Shown piece after piece: positions 10,368 through 18,983 of a stretch of 64,000 nt of DNA; within the stretch, counting starts at the first letter, position 1, and every line of letters begins with the position of its first letter. Where the stretch lies: contig NZ_JAPEOX010000002.1 in assembly GCF_026340675.1 (NCBI RefSeq), forward strand, positions 1,178,001-1,242,000, in the 5' to 3' direction. The notes beneath the pieces are model-generated. The model made no database searches and was not told the origin of the DNA. It saw only the letters and a list, made by a program, of their open reading frames with translations. This stretch comes from Streptomyces sp. NBC_01264. Its GTDB lineage: Bacteria > Actinomycetota > Actinomycetes > Streptomycetales > Streptomycetaceae. The translations under genes were made by a program, and so were the position numbers.

Positions 10368-11483
10368 ATGACGACCGACACGAAGCGAGGGGCGGGCCCG
10401 GGCCGACGGGCGGAAGCACCGGACGTGCTGATCGTGGGAGCCGGCCCGACCGGGCTGACGCTGGCCTGCGACCTGGCCCGGCAGGGCATCGCGGTGCGGG
10501 TCCTGGAGAGGCGGACCGCGCCGCACCGCGAATCGCGCGGCAAGGGGCTCCAGGCCGGCAGCTTCGACGTCTTCGAGGACCTCGGCGTGGCCGAGGCCGT
10601 GAAGGCCCGAGGTAGCGAAGGGGTCGTGCTGCGCAAGTACTTCGACGGGGAGCACATCAAGGACACCGCCGTCGACGGAGGCCTGCTGATCGGGCAGTGG
10701 CAGGTCGAGGAGGTACTGCGCGACCGGCTGGCCGAGCTGGGCGTGCGCGTCGAGTACGGGTCCCGGCTCACCGGGATCGCCCAGGACGCGGCCGGCGTCC
10801 GGGCGGATCTGGAGGACGGCACCGTGATCCGGGCCGGCTACCTGGCGGGATGCGACGGCGGGCACAGCACCACCCGCGGGCTCCTCGGCATCCCCTTCGA
10901 GGGGAGCGGGGAGGAGGAACCGGCGATGGTCCTCGGGGACGTCAGGGCCCCGGGCCTCAGCCGGGAGTTCTGGCACCAGTGGTTCAGCTCGGAGGGCGGC
11001 GGGATCCTGCTCTGCCCGATGCCGGGGACGGACACGTTCCAACTGCAGGCCCCGCCCGAGAGCGACGAACGGGGCGAGTCACTGCCGCCCTCGCTGGAAA
11101 GCTTCCAGCGGCTCTTCGACCGGCATGCGCGGATGTCGGGGATCCGGCTGGCCGAGCCCACCTGGCTCTCCTCCTGGCGGGTCAACGTCCGCATGGCCAC
11201 CCGGATACGAGAGGGCCGGGCCTTCCTCGCGGGGGACGCGGCGCACGTGCACCCCATAGCGGGCGGGCTGGGCATGAACACCGGCATCCAGGACGCCGCC
11301 GCCCTCGGCCGGTCGCTGACCGCCGCCCTCTCCGGGTCGGCCGGGGAGGAAGCGCTCGACGCGTACCAGGCGGAGCGGCTGCCGGTGGCAGCCGACCTCC
11401 TGGCCGACACGGCACAGCGGTACGAGCGCGTGGTGGCGGCCGTCCGCGAGCCGGGACGGGGCACGGAGGCGGGCCTGGAGTGA
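10368..11483 (+). CDS. FAD-dependent aromatic-type monooxygenase (short form)
   Basis: A 371-residue group A flavin hydroxylase. The N-terminal FAD-binding motif GAGPTG is at 24-29, RGKGLQAGS follows in the substrate/FAD region, and the second FAD motif AFLAGDAAHVHPIAGGLGMNTG is near 283. Rebeccamycin/tetracycline-type relatives are about 500 residues with a thioredoxin-like C-terminal domain; this one stops soon after the FAD domain helix (DTAQRYERVVAAV), so that domain is absent. ATG 10368 follows AAGGGG at good spacing. Control by the divergent TetR protein is likely. The substrate is unknown; it could act on a polyketide, phenol or antibiotic. Confidence 0.85.
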   Translation: MTTDTKRGAGPGRRAEAPDVLIVGAGPTGLTLACDLARQGIAVRVLERRTAPHRESRGKGLQAGSFDVFEDLGVAEAVKARGSEGVVLRKYFDGEHIKDTAVDGGLLIGQWQVEEVLRDRLAELGVRVEYGSRLTGIAQDAAGVRADLEDGTVIRAGYLAGCDGGHSTTRGLLGIPFEGSGEEEPAMVLGDVRAPGLSREFWHQWFSSEGGGILLCPMPGTDTFQLQAPPESDERGESLPPSLESFQRLFDRHARMSGIRLAEPTWLSSWRVNVRMATRIREGRAFLAGDAAHVHPIAGGLGMNTGIQDAAALGRSLTAALSGSAGEEALDAYQAERLPVAADLLADTAQRYERVVAAVREPGRGTEAGLE

Positions 11484-11558
11484 CAGCCCGCGCCCGAGCC
11501 CCGCACGACAGGGTGAGCCGATCTTCAACACAGCTCACGGCCCTGCCCTACTGCCGCG

Positions 11559-12305
11559 TCAACGGGTGGCAACGGCCAGGCTGACCACGTAGCGCTCCTC
11601 GACCGTCCCGCCCGGGAAGACTCCGGTCAGCAGCTCGCGCTCCGCGGCCAGGAACGTCTCGGTGGCGTTCTTGCCGAGGACGAGGAAGTCGGAGTAGCTG
11701 GCGAGATTCGCGAGATGCGTTTCGAGTGGAACGCTCCTCGTCCAGGAGACCTGCCGGGTGACGAAGTCCAGTTGGGGCGGCAGGCCGCGGAATCGGGCCA
11801 TGGGGTCGGGTTCGCTGTCCTCGGCGCCGAAGAGGCGGCGCAGGCGGGCGTCCTGGTCGGCGATCCAGCCGACCGTGCCGTCCGAGTCGTTCCACCAGAG
11901 GGCGAGCGCGCCGCCGAGGCGCAGTACGCGGAGGGCTTCCGGAACGGACTCGACCGGGTCGGTCCAGTGCCAGGCCTGGGCATAGGTGAGGAAGTCGACG
12001 GACTCGGAGGCCAGCGGCAGATGGTTGCCGTCACCGAGCACGACCGGAACCTCGGGCAGCCTGAGGCGGAACTGGGAAGCCATCCCAGGGCCGGGCTCGA
12101 CCGCGACGACGTGGGCGCCGCGGGCATGGAGGAGAGCGGTCGCCAGTCCCGTCCCGGCGCCGATGTCCGCGATGCGGGCGCCCTTCAAGGGGCGGGCCGC
12201 GAGTTCCTCGACCGCATCGAGCAGAGCGGGCGGATACGAGGGACGGTTCGCCGCATAGTCGGCGGCAGCCTTGTCGAAGGACCGGGCCTGCGAAGTGATC
12301 GTCAT
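11559..12305 (-). CDS. SAM-dependent class I methyltransferase
   Basis: A 248-residue Methyltransf_11-type protein. SAM-binding motif I is IADIGAGTGLAT at about 45-56, the acidic end of strand 2 is VVAVEPGPGM, and the later DFLTYAQAWHWTDP motif is characteristic of this widespread subfamily. ATG 12305 (MTITSQARSFDKAAADYAANRP) follows GAGGA at good spacing. It converges with the monooxygenase gene and has no obvious partner, so the substrate cannot be named. Confidence 0.85.
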   Translation of the reverse strand: MTITSQARSFDKAAADYAANRPSYPPALLDAVEELAARPLKGARIADIGAGTGLATALLHARGAHVVAVEPGPGMASQFRLRLPEVPVVLGDGNHLPLASESVDFLTYAQAWHWTDPVESVPEALRVLRLGGALALWWNDSDGTVGWIADQDARLRRLFGAEDSEPDPMARFRGLPPQLDFVTRQVSWTRSVPLETHLANLASYSDFLVLGKNATETFLAAERELLTGVFPGGTVEERYVVSLAVATR

Positions 12306-12604
12306 TCGACCATCCTCGACGGCCCCGGGCCCTGACACGCCACATTTTGACGCCGTTTCCCCGACAGGCAGATACGGAGAGGACGCCAACCACCGGACAT
12401 GACCGGGCCGAGCTGACGACGAAGGCGTACGCCGACGGCGTCGCGCTGTAACTGCGGTGGTGCGGCGCAACAGGCTGGCCGCGGGCCGGGACCTGGGCCT
12501 GTTCATCGTCTGGCTGAAGTACACGCCAGCTCCCCCGGGGCGGGGTAAGAGCGGGTGCGAGTGGACGCCCACCGGCAGGGCCTCAGCCCGCCTCTCCCTG
12601 CTGT
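12306..12604. other. Gene-free stretch upstream of the methyltransferase
   Basis: About 300 bp without a supported gene. The plus strand has short open pieces (for example one ending AELTTKAYADGVAL before a stop near 12450, and one reading LAAGRDLGLFIVWLKYTPAP) but no start plus ribosome binding site and no recognisable homology. They could be old gene remnants. Confidence 0.4.
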
Positions 12605-13366
12605 TCACATGAACGGCGGGTCGACCGGCGGCCACGGGTAGCCGAGTTGTTCGGCATCATGCGAACCTCCCCATACCTCGGCGATGGCACGGGGATCGCC
12701 TGCGGTCAACTGCGCCGCTAGGCGCTCGGCCTGGTCCGACGGGGCGTCCGCGGAGATCGGGAGGTTCATCCCGAACTGGATCCAGGGCAGATCCGTATCG
12801 GGCCCGTTAGGGGGGTGCATCAGGATGACCTGGATGTGGTCGGGTTGCTTGCGGGAGGCCCAGACGTATTGCAGTTCGCACTCCCACCGGAGAAGCCAGT
12901 CCTCGCGTCCCCTCAGCCCCGCCTCGAGCAGCCGCGCAACTGCTCCTGACGGCCACTCCCAACTGCGGTCCTCTCCGGCTCGTAGGACTTCGGCCTCGTA
13001 CTGAGCTGCGGTGAACCGAAGCTCCGGCAGGGCGATGTCCTGGTTGGCCAGGTCGCGCCAGCCCGCCCAGACAACATGATCCCCCTCACGCACGACCGTC
13101 ATGTACAGGGCACCACAACACACCTCCACGCCGCACCCGGACCAGGCGAGACGGGCTTCGTGGGGTGTCGTGGTGGCGTGCAACGGCCCGTCCCGGTCCA
13201 ACAGATACCGGGGGCCCACCCCCCAGTACCGGGAGCCTCCCATGCCGCCAGGGAGCACGTCAGCCAGAAGATCCCGGCCATGGACCATCGGGCGCACCTT
13301 CACGCCGCCCTCGTCGGGCGGTGGGCACAGGACGCTCAGGCTGAGAAGATCCGGTCGCACGATCAT
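12605..13366 (-). CDS. Hypothetical protein
   Basis: A 253-residue protein of no family I recognise. It starts MIVRPDLLSLSVLCPPPDEG, has a Trp-rich central part (VVWAGWRDLANQD, EDRSWEWPSGAV, DWLLRWECELQYVW) and ends EQLGYPWPPVDPPFM. It looks cytoplasmic, with no signal or membrane segment. Codon use is less extreme in third-position G+C than the neighbours, which could mean recent transfer. The start ATG 13366 has only a weak upstream GAGCC. Confidence 0.6.
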   Translation of the reverse strand: MIVRPDLLSLSVLCPPPDEGGVKVRPMVHGRDLLADVLPGGMGGSRYWGVGPRYLLDRDGPLHATTTPHEARLAWSGCGVEVCCGALYMTVVREGDHVVWAGWRDLANQDIALPELRFTAAQYEAEVLRAGEDRSWEWPSGAVARLLEAGLRGREDWLLRWECELQYVWASRKQPDHIQVILMHPPNGPDTDLPWIQFGMNLPISADAPSDQAERLAAQLTAGDPRAIAEVWGGSHDAEQLGYPWPPVDPPFM

Positions 13367-13709
13367 CGGCTCATGGTCGTGGAACCGGCCACAGGTGTCA
13401 TGTGAATTCGTGTGGCCCCTACCCCGGTCGGTAGTTCGGGCTGCTGAGAGGTACGCCGGCCCACCGGCCGCCTTCGGAACGTCGGGGTGACCGCCTGCCC
13501 CGTCCAAGTCAGGGCGTCCAGAGCTTGCAGCAGCAGACGCTTCGTGGTGGCACCCCCGGTGTTGACCGCACCCTAGTCGGCTCGCCTGTCCGAACCCGCC
13601 TGGACCCCACCGCACGTCGCACCGCAGGGTCTCCACCGGAGAACCCGCTCTGTCCGCAGCGCGTATCGCAGCCGTAGCGCCGGCCGGGGGTGGCCGGTAC
13701 GGGGCGGGG
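13367..13709. other. Gene-poor gap with a decapitated minus-strand reading frame
   Basis: This 343-bp gap holds no complete gene. On the minus strand a 69-codon open frame (about 13363-13572) runs without an early start codon and reads in part GGATTKRLLLQALDALTW. Its TGA overlaps the ATG of the hypothetical gene below in an ATGA arrangement. It may be the 3' remnant of a gene once coupled to that hypothetical gene, or chance. Confidence 0.35.
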
Positions 13710-15899
13710 TCAGAGGGTGGGGACCGCGTCCGACAGGGACAGGGTGTGGATGCGGTCGGCGGCGCCCGGGCGGGCGTAGTACCAGCCCTGGGCCGTGTCG
13801 CAGCCGAGGGCTCGGAGCTGGGCGGCCTGGGCGCCGGTCTCCACGCCCTCGACGGTGACGGCGAGTTCGAGGCTGTGGGCCAGCGCGACGATGCCCTCCA
13901 CGATCTTGACGTCGACCGGGTTGGCCGGGTGCTGCTGCATGCCCTTGGTGAAGGAGCGGTCCAGCTTCAGCACGCTGACGGGCAGGCGGCGCAGGTTGGC
14001 CAGGTTCGAGTAACCGGTTCCGAAGTCGTCGAGGGCGATGTCCACGCCCAGGGCGGCGAGTCGGCGCAGCGGTTCGAGGAGTTCGTCGTCGGCGCCGATC
14101 AGGGCCGACTCGGTGACCTCCAGGCACAGCGTGCCCGGGGACAGGCCCGAGGACTCCAGGACGCGGATCGTGTCGGCGACCAGGCCGGGGTGGTGCAGCT
14201 GGGTCGGTGACAGGTTGACGTTGATCCGCAGGGTGGCGCCGCCCTGCTGGTGCTGCCAGGCGCGGGCCTGGCGCACGGACTCCTCCAGGACCCAGCGGCC
14301 GAGCGGCACGATCAGCCCGGTGCGTTCGGCGAGGGGGATGAACCGGTCCGGGCCGAGCACCCCGTGCTGCGGGTGCGACCAGCGCACCAGCGCCTCGGCG
14401 CCGTGCACGCTGCCGTCGTGCATGTGGACCAGCGGCTGGTACTCGATGAAGAACTCGCCGCGTTCCAGCGCTGCCGGGAGGGCGTTGGTCAGCCCGTGCC
14501 GGGTGATGGCGCGCGCGTCGGCGGCGGCGTCGGCGAACTCGAACCGGTTGCCGCCCGCCGCCTTGGCCCGGTACATGGTGATGTCGGCGCTGCGCAGGAC
14601 CTCCGCGGGGGTGCGCTCGCGGGCCGGGCCCTCGACGATGCCGATGCTGCCCCGGACCGTCAGCTCGCGGCCCTCCAGCCGGATCGGGACGGACAGCGCG
14701 GAGAGGATCCGGACCGCGAGTTCGGTGGCCTTCTCCTCGGTGTCGGGGCCGGTGGTCAGCGCCACGAACTCGTCACCGCCGAGCCGGGCGACCACCTCGC
14801 CCGGACCGGTCGCACAGCTCTGCAGGCGGTCGGCGACCTCCACCAGCAGCCGGTCGCCGGCCGAGTGGCCGAGGCTGTCGTTGACGGCCTTGAAGCCGTC
14901 GAGATCGAGGTAGCACAGGCCGAAGCGGGATCCGCCGGCTCCGCCCAGGGCCTTCTCCAGGCGTTCGAAGAAGAGCGTCCGGTTGGGCAGGCCGGTCAGG
15001 GCGTCGTGGGTGGCCTCGTAGCGCAGGCGCAGGTTGAGCAGCCGGCGCTCGGTGGTGTCCTCCATCAGGGCCAGCTGGTACTGCGGCACTCCCTCGGCGT
15101 CGCGCAGCAGCGAAACCGTCAGGTTGGTCCACAGCACGGTCCCGTCGTGCCGGTAATACGGCTTCTCGACGCGGTAGCTGTCCCGTTCGCCGCGCACGAG
15201 CTCCCCGTACATCCGCCATACGTGCGGGGTGTCGTCGGGATGGCTCCACTCGCTGACGTTGCGGCCGCGGACGTGCCCGTCCATGCCGCCGAACATCTGC
15301 AGCAGCGCGTCGTTGATCTCCAGGACGTTGCCGTCCAGATCGGCGATGCCGATTCCGATGGCCGCTCCCTCGAAGACCGCCCGGAAGCGGGCCTCGCTGG
15401 CGTGCAGCGCCTGCTGGGCGTCGGCGCGGGCGGTCAGGGCGGAGCGGGCGATGGCCTCCTGCTCCTTGAGGGTGCGCTCCCGCAGGGCGCGGGCGAACCC
15501 GGCCGCGATGCCGTGCTGGAGCCGGGCGCAGCGGGACCGGTACTCCTCGGTCCCCTCGACGCTCTCGGCGTCGGGGCCGTCCGGACCGCAGTACAGCACC
15601 AGGTAGGACTCGACGACGCCGAGCGTGCCGGCCAGGGCCTCCGGGTCGGTGCAGTGGACCGCGACGAGCTCCTCCCCGACCCGCTGGCCGACGGAGGAGT
15701 CGAAGGGGCGGGCCCGCAGGGCCTCGACGAGGGTGCGGGTGAGCGGTACGAGGTGGCGTTCGAACTCGGCGCGGGTGAGCGAGGTCGCGGTGACCGGGAA
15801 GATCGCTCTTCCCCAGATGGTCGCGAACCGCCCGATCCGGTCCTCCAGACCGCCCTGCGGCGCGGCCGGGTCGTCCGCCGTCTGCGTCGGCAGTCTCAC
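13710..15899 (-). CDS. rmdA: PAS-GGDEF-EAL cyclic-di-GMP turnover protein (probable RmdA)
   Basis: A 729-residue cytosolic protein. An N-terminal helical region of about 165 residues is followed by a PAS domain (about 168-290), GGDEF (about 295-455; GGDEF exact at 374-378) and EAL (about 470-725; GAEALVRW with EAL at 502-504, and the loop DDFGTGYS). Both catalytic signatures look intact, so it could make and degrade cyclic di-GMP. No RxxD inhibitory site is seen just before GGDEF. Length, domain order and the neighbouring sdh genes match S. coelicolor SCO0928/RmdA as I recall it, which acts in morphological development. It overlaps the upstream methyltransferase gene by 4 bp, so the two are co-translated. 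Confidence 0.88.
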   Translation of the reverse strand: MRLPTQTADDPAAPQGGLEDRIGRFATIWGRAIFPVTATSLTRAEFERHLVPLTRTLVEALRARPFDSSVGQRVGEELVAVHCTDPEALAGTLGVVESYLVLYCGPDGPDAESVEGTEEYRSRCARLQHGIAAGFARALRERTLKEQEAIARSALTARADAQQALHASEARFRAVFEGAAIGIGIADLDGNVLEINDALLQMFGGMDGHVRGRNVSEWSHPDDTPHVWRMYGELVRGERDSYRVEKPYYRHDGTVLWTNLTVSLLRDAEGVPQYQLALMEDTTERRLLNLRLRYEATHDALTGLPNRTLFFERLEKALGGAGGSRFGLCYLDLDGFKAVNDSLGHSAGDRLLVEVADRLQSCATGPGEVVARLGGDEFVALTTGPDTEEKATELAVRILSALSVPIRLEGRELTVRGSIGIVEGPARERTPAEVLRSADITMYRAKAAGGNRFEFADAAADARAITRHGLTNALPAALERGEFFIEYQPLVHMHDGSVHGAEALVRWSHPQHGVLGPDRFIPLAERTGLIVPLGRWVLEESVRQARAWQHQQGGATLRINVNLSPTQLHHPGLVADTIRVLESSGLSPGTLCLEVTESALIGADDELLEPLRRLAALGVDIALDDFGTGYSNLANLRRLPVSVLKLDRSFTKGMQQHPANPVDVKIVEGIVALAHSLELAVTVEGVETGAQAAQLRALGCDTAQGWYYARPGAADRIHTLSLSDAVPTL

Positions 15900-16723
15900 G
15901 CCTTGCGTCCCACGCCCGCGAATCCCGAGAAGGCGTAGGGGTCCTCGTCCGCGGACCCGCCCTCCTGCCCGGTCGTGTCGGGCCGCCAGTTGGGCATGGA
16001 CACCAGCCCGGGCTCGATCAGGCCGAAGCCGTCGAAGAAGGTCCGGATCTGCTCCGCGTTCCGCATGACGAGCGGGTTGCGGATCTCGCGGTAGACGTCG
16101 ACGGTGCCGCTCGCGACCTCCTCCGAGAGCGGGATCCCCTCGTACGAGGCGTGCGTGAGGATCAGCAGGCTGCCGGGGGCCAGCGCGTCGCGCAGTTGGG
16201 CGACGGCGGCGTAGGGCTCGTCCGTGTCCTCCAGGAAGTGCAGGACGGCGACCAGCAGCAGGGTGACCGGGCGGCTCAGGTCGAGCCCCTGCGCGACCTC
16301 GGGGGCGGCCAGGATGTCCTGCGGCTTGCGCAGGTCGGCGGCGACGACCCCGGTCCGCTCGGTGCCGGCCAGGACGGCCTGGCTGTGCGCGACGGCCACC
16401 GGGTCGTGGTCGACGTAGACCACGCGCGCCTCGGGGCTGGCGGCCTGGGCGATCTCGTGGACGTTGCCGAAGGTGGGGATGCCGGAGCCGATGTCGAGGA
16501 ACTGGGTCACGCCCTCGGCGACGGCGTGGCGGACGGCCCGGCGCATGAATGCCCGGTTCGCCTGCATGATCTTGGGGAGGCCCGGCATGAATTCCATGGC
16601 CCGACGGGCTGCCTGCCTGTCGACCTCGAAATTGTGGGAGCCGCCCAGGTAGTAATCGTAGATGCGGGACACGCTCGGCACCGATATGTCGATGCCTGGC
16701 GGGGCCCAGGCGGGGCGCTCCAT
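15896..16723 (-). CDS. SAM-dependent methyltransferase, Methyltransf_19 (DUF574) family
   Basis: A 275-residue protein of a family greatly expanded in Streptomyces. It has the diagnostic opening PPGIDISVPSVSRIYDYYLGG, then HNFEVDRQAARRAM, and a SAM-binding FLDIGSGIPTFGNVHEIAQ segment. Its substrates are generally unknown. Start ATG 16723 is preceded by GGAG at good spacing; a longer form from TTG 16804 (302 residues) lacks one. Its end overlaps the start of the cyclic-di-GMP gene (ATGA), making a two-gene operon. Confidence 0.85.
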   Translation of the reverse strand: MERPAWAPPGIDISVPSVSRIYDYYLGGSHNFEVDRQAARRAMEFMPGLPKIMQANRAFMRRAVRHAVAEGVTQFLDIGSGIPTFGNVHEIAQAASPEARVVYVDHDPVAVAHSQAVLAGTERTGVVAADLRKPQDILAAPEVAQGLDLSRPVTLLLVAVLHFLEDTDEPYAAVAQLRDALAPGSLLILTHASYEGIPLSEEVASGTVDVYREIRNPLVMRNAEQIRTFFDGFGLIEPGLVSMPNWRPDTTGQEGGSADEDPYAFSGFAGVGRKA

Positions 16724-17036
16724 CGAGGTCTCCAAGCCTTGGTCCTGCAGCAGTCCGGAGGGATCGGACTCCTGTCCGAGCCGAATGTACTGATCATTGC
16801 CCAACGGAGCGAGCGAAAGCGGAAATTGGCGATCCGTTCTTCGTCACACGTCAAAGGCCGGACGATCAGCCTCCGCGGAATGATCGAAACCGACAAATAC
16901 CTTTTGAGAAAAGGTCGGTGAACGATCGGAGGCGACGCGAATCTGGCTCAAACCTCCGTAGCCAAAGCCTCACCCGTTCAGGCGAACCAGCAGCAACCTT
17001 CCCGCGCGCGAGCGCGCGCGACCCCATGCTCCCCGG
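16724..17036. other. Divergent intergenic region upstream of the rmdA operon
   Basis: About 313 bp between the methyltransferase and the Gly/Pro-rich secreted-protein gene. It contains a perfect 7-bp inverted repeat at 16899-16915 (entered separately), an alternating CG run near 17005-17025 (CGCGCGCGAGCGCGCGCG), and probably promoters in both directions. No gene is supported. Confidence 0.5.
16899..16915. promoter_or_regulatory. Perfect inverted repeat upstream of the rmdA operon
   Basis: ACCTTTT-GAG-AAAAGGT is a perfect 7-bp inverted repeat with a 3-bp spacer, about 175 bp upstream of the preferred methyltransferase start and 120 bp before the secreted-protein gene. It is AT-rich in a 70% GC background. 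An operator is likelier than a terminator because no gene ends here; the binding protein is unknown. Confidence 0.5.
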
Positions 17037-17924
17037 GTGAAAAGAGCCTCTTCCAGGCGCCTGCTGGCAGTCCCGGTCCTCCTGTGGGCTGCCCTGTCCG
17101 CGACACCGGCCATGGCCGATAGCAGCGCATACGCGACGATCGACCCCGGCGACGGGACGGCCGCCGTCAGGCAGGCCTTATCCGCCCTGGGTGGCGCGAC
17201 CGGGGGCGTCCGAGGTGGCGGACGTCACGGTGAGCGGGCCGACCAGGGCCGCCGGGGCGACCACGGCAACCGGGGCAACCAGGACGACCGGGGTGATCGC
17301 GGCAACCGGGGTGATCGCGGCAACCGGGGCGGACCCGGTCAAGGCCGCGACCAAGGCCACGGTCAAGGCCCCGGCGGACACGGCGGTGGCCACGGCGGCG
17401 GACCCGGTGGTGGCCACGGCGGCGGACCCGGTGGTGGGCACGGCGGTGGGCACGGCCACGGCGGTGGGCACGGCGGCCACCACCACCCGCCCTGCCCTCC
17501 ACCGCCACCTCCCCCGCCCTGCCCGCCCAAGCCCACACCACCGCCGCCTCCCCCGCCCCACCCGAAGCCCACGCCCGTCCCGACCCCGCCACCACCGCCC
17601 CCGCCCCCGCCCGCTCCGAAGCCGGTGCCCGAACCCCCCGCACCGGCCCCGCCCCCCGCACGCCCGGCTCCCGCACCCCCGGCCGCCAAGCCGGCCCCGA
17701 AGCCTGTTCCGAAGCCGGCCCCGAAGCCGGTTCCGGAACCCGTCGCAGAGCCACCGGCCCCGCCCCCGGTGATCCCCGCGGCCGCGCCCAAGAAGGCGAT
17801 CGCGCGCCCCGCGTACCACGCGGCGGCCCGCAAGCCGGTCGAGCGCCACATCTCACCGGTGACCTTCACCTTGATGACCGCGGCCCCCGCGGTGCTCGCG
17901 ATCGTCGCGCTGCGCCCGCGGTAG
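17037..17924 (+). CDS. Secreted Gly/His- and Pro-rich low-complexity protein, C-terminally anchored
   Basis: A 295-residue protein. The signal peptide is RRLLAVPVLLWAALSATPAMA (residues 8-27). An Arg/Asp/Gly-rich segment with NRGDRGNRG-type repeats follows (about 58-105), then a Gly/His-rich segment (GGHGGGPGG repeats, about 110-150), a long Pro-rich stalk (about 150-245, with PKPxP units) and a C-terminal hydrophobic stretch FTLMTAAPAVLAIVALRPR. This is an architecture for spanning and projecting from the cell wall. It starts at GTG 17037 and has no strong ribosome binding site. A DUF4239 membrane protein follows 40 bp later. No known family; His clusters might bind metal. Confidence 0.7.
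   Translation: MKRASSRRLLAVPVLLWAALSATPAMADSSAYATIDPGDGTAAVRQALSALGGATGGVRGGGRHGERADQGRRGDHGNRGNQDDRGDRGNRGDRGNRGGPGQGRDQGHGQGPGGHGGGHGGGPGGGHGGGPGGGHGGGHGHGGGHGGHHHPPCPPPPPPPPCPPKPTPPPPPPPHPKPTPVPTPPPPPPPPPAPKPVPEPPAPAPPPARPAPAPPAAKPAPKPVPKPAPKPVPEPVAEPPAPPPVIPAAAPKKAIARPAYHAAARKPVERHISPVTFTLMTAAPAVLAIVALRPR
17380..17472 (+). repeat. Tandem repeat encoding Gly/His-rich segment
   Basis: About four degenerate 24-bp units of the type GGTGGCCACGGCGGCGGACC inside the secreted-protein gene. They encode GGHGGGPG repeats and are a likely site of length variation between strains. Confidence 0.65.
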
Positions 17925-17964
17925 AGCCGCCGCATTCCACCCCCGTAATCGATTGGGAGTCATC

Positions 17965-18735
17965 TTGTCGGAATGGCTCGTCCTGTCCCTCGCGATGGCC
18001 GCCGCGTGTGCCGTGGTGCTGTCCATCGCCTTCTTCAACCAGCGCCGGATCGGCGAGGACGACGATCCCAGCGAGACCCCGGACGTCATCGAGTACATGA
18101 CGATGATGATCGGCGTGATCTACGCGATCGTGCTGGGCCTGGCCATCGCCGGTGTCTGGGAGGGCCGCGGGGCCGCCCAGGAATACGTGCGCCAGGAATC
18201 GCAGGCCCTGCACGAGATCAGCGTCCGCTCCGAGGTCTACCCGGCGGACGTGCGCAAGAAGATCAGGTCCGACGTGGACGCCTACGTGACCTACGTCGTC
18301 GACACCGAATGGAAGGAGATGGCCGAGAACGGCGAGCTGACGGACCGCAGCGGGGAGCTGCTGGAACGCATCCGCCGCGATGTGACGGACTACGAACCGC
18401 AGACGGACCACGAGGGCCAGGCGTACCAGCCGCTCGTGGACCAGGTCGCCGTGGTCGACGACGCGCGCAACGCGCGCGGCCAGAGCGCCGGGGCCACGAT
18501 GCCCGGGGTGGTCTGGTTCGGCCTGATCGCCGGGGCCCTGGTGACGGTCGGGCTGATCTTCACCCTGCAGATCAGGCGCTCGTTCCGGGAACTGCTGCTG
18601 GCCGGACTGTTCAGCGCGCTGATCGCGTTCCTGCTGTTCCTCATCTGGGACTTCGACGCACCCTTCGGACGGGGCATCGCCGCCACCGCCGAGCCGTTCC
18701 TCTCCCAGTTCCCGCATCTGGGCCTGGGCGACTGA
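17965..18735 (+). CDS. DUF4239-type integral membrane protein
   Basis: A 256-residue membrane protein of the bestrophin-like DUF4239 group. It has an N-terminal helix (WLVLSLAMAAACAVVLSIAF), a second helix (MMIGVIYAIVLGLAIAGVWE), a cytoplasmic or external helical region with RQESQALHEISVRSEVYP, and two C-terminal helices (VVWFGLIAGALVTVGLIF and ELLLAGLFSALIAFLLFL). TTG 17965 is chosen because GGGAG lies 5 bp upstream; another TTG at 17953 is in frame. Function unknown; an ion-conducting role is only inferred from the fold group. Confidence 0.78.
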   Translation: MSEWLVLSLAMAAACAVVLSIAFFNQRRIGEDDDPSETPDVIEYMTMMIGVIYAIVLGLAIAGVWEGRGAAQEYVRQESQALHEISVRSEVYPADVRKKIRSDVDAYVTYVVDTEWKEMAENGELTDRSGELLERIRRDVTDYEPQTDHEGQAYQPLVDQVAVVDDARNARGQSAGATMPGVVWFGLIAGALVTVGLIFTLQIRRSFRELLLAGLFSALIAFLLFLIWDFDAPFGRGIAATAEPFLSQFPHLGLGD

Positions 18736-18983
18736 GACCACGTCGCCCCTGCCGGGCCCGGGAAACCGATGACCGGTAACCCTCTACCCCTCCAACCCGA
18801 CAGCCCGCCAAAACCGGGGACGGGTCTCCCGTCCCCGGTTCGGCCTACAGCCATGCCCCATTCGCCCGTTCCTGATCGCGGGTCACCGCGCCCGGACCTA
18901 GCGTGGCGGACATCGAGGCGCACGACCCCCCCACGTGCGGAAACCGTTCCGCGGCTGCTCCTCGGGGATCCGGAGAATCTTCC

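Noticed and set aside
17005..17026. Alternating CG run as a possible hairpin terminator before the secreted-protein gene
   Set aside because: No gene ends there on the plus strand and there is no T-tract; more likely part of the untranslated region.
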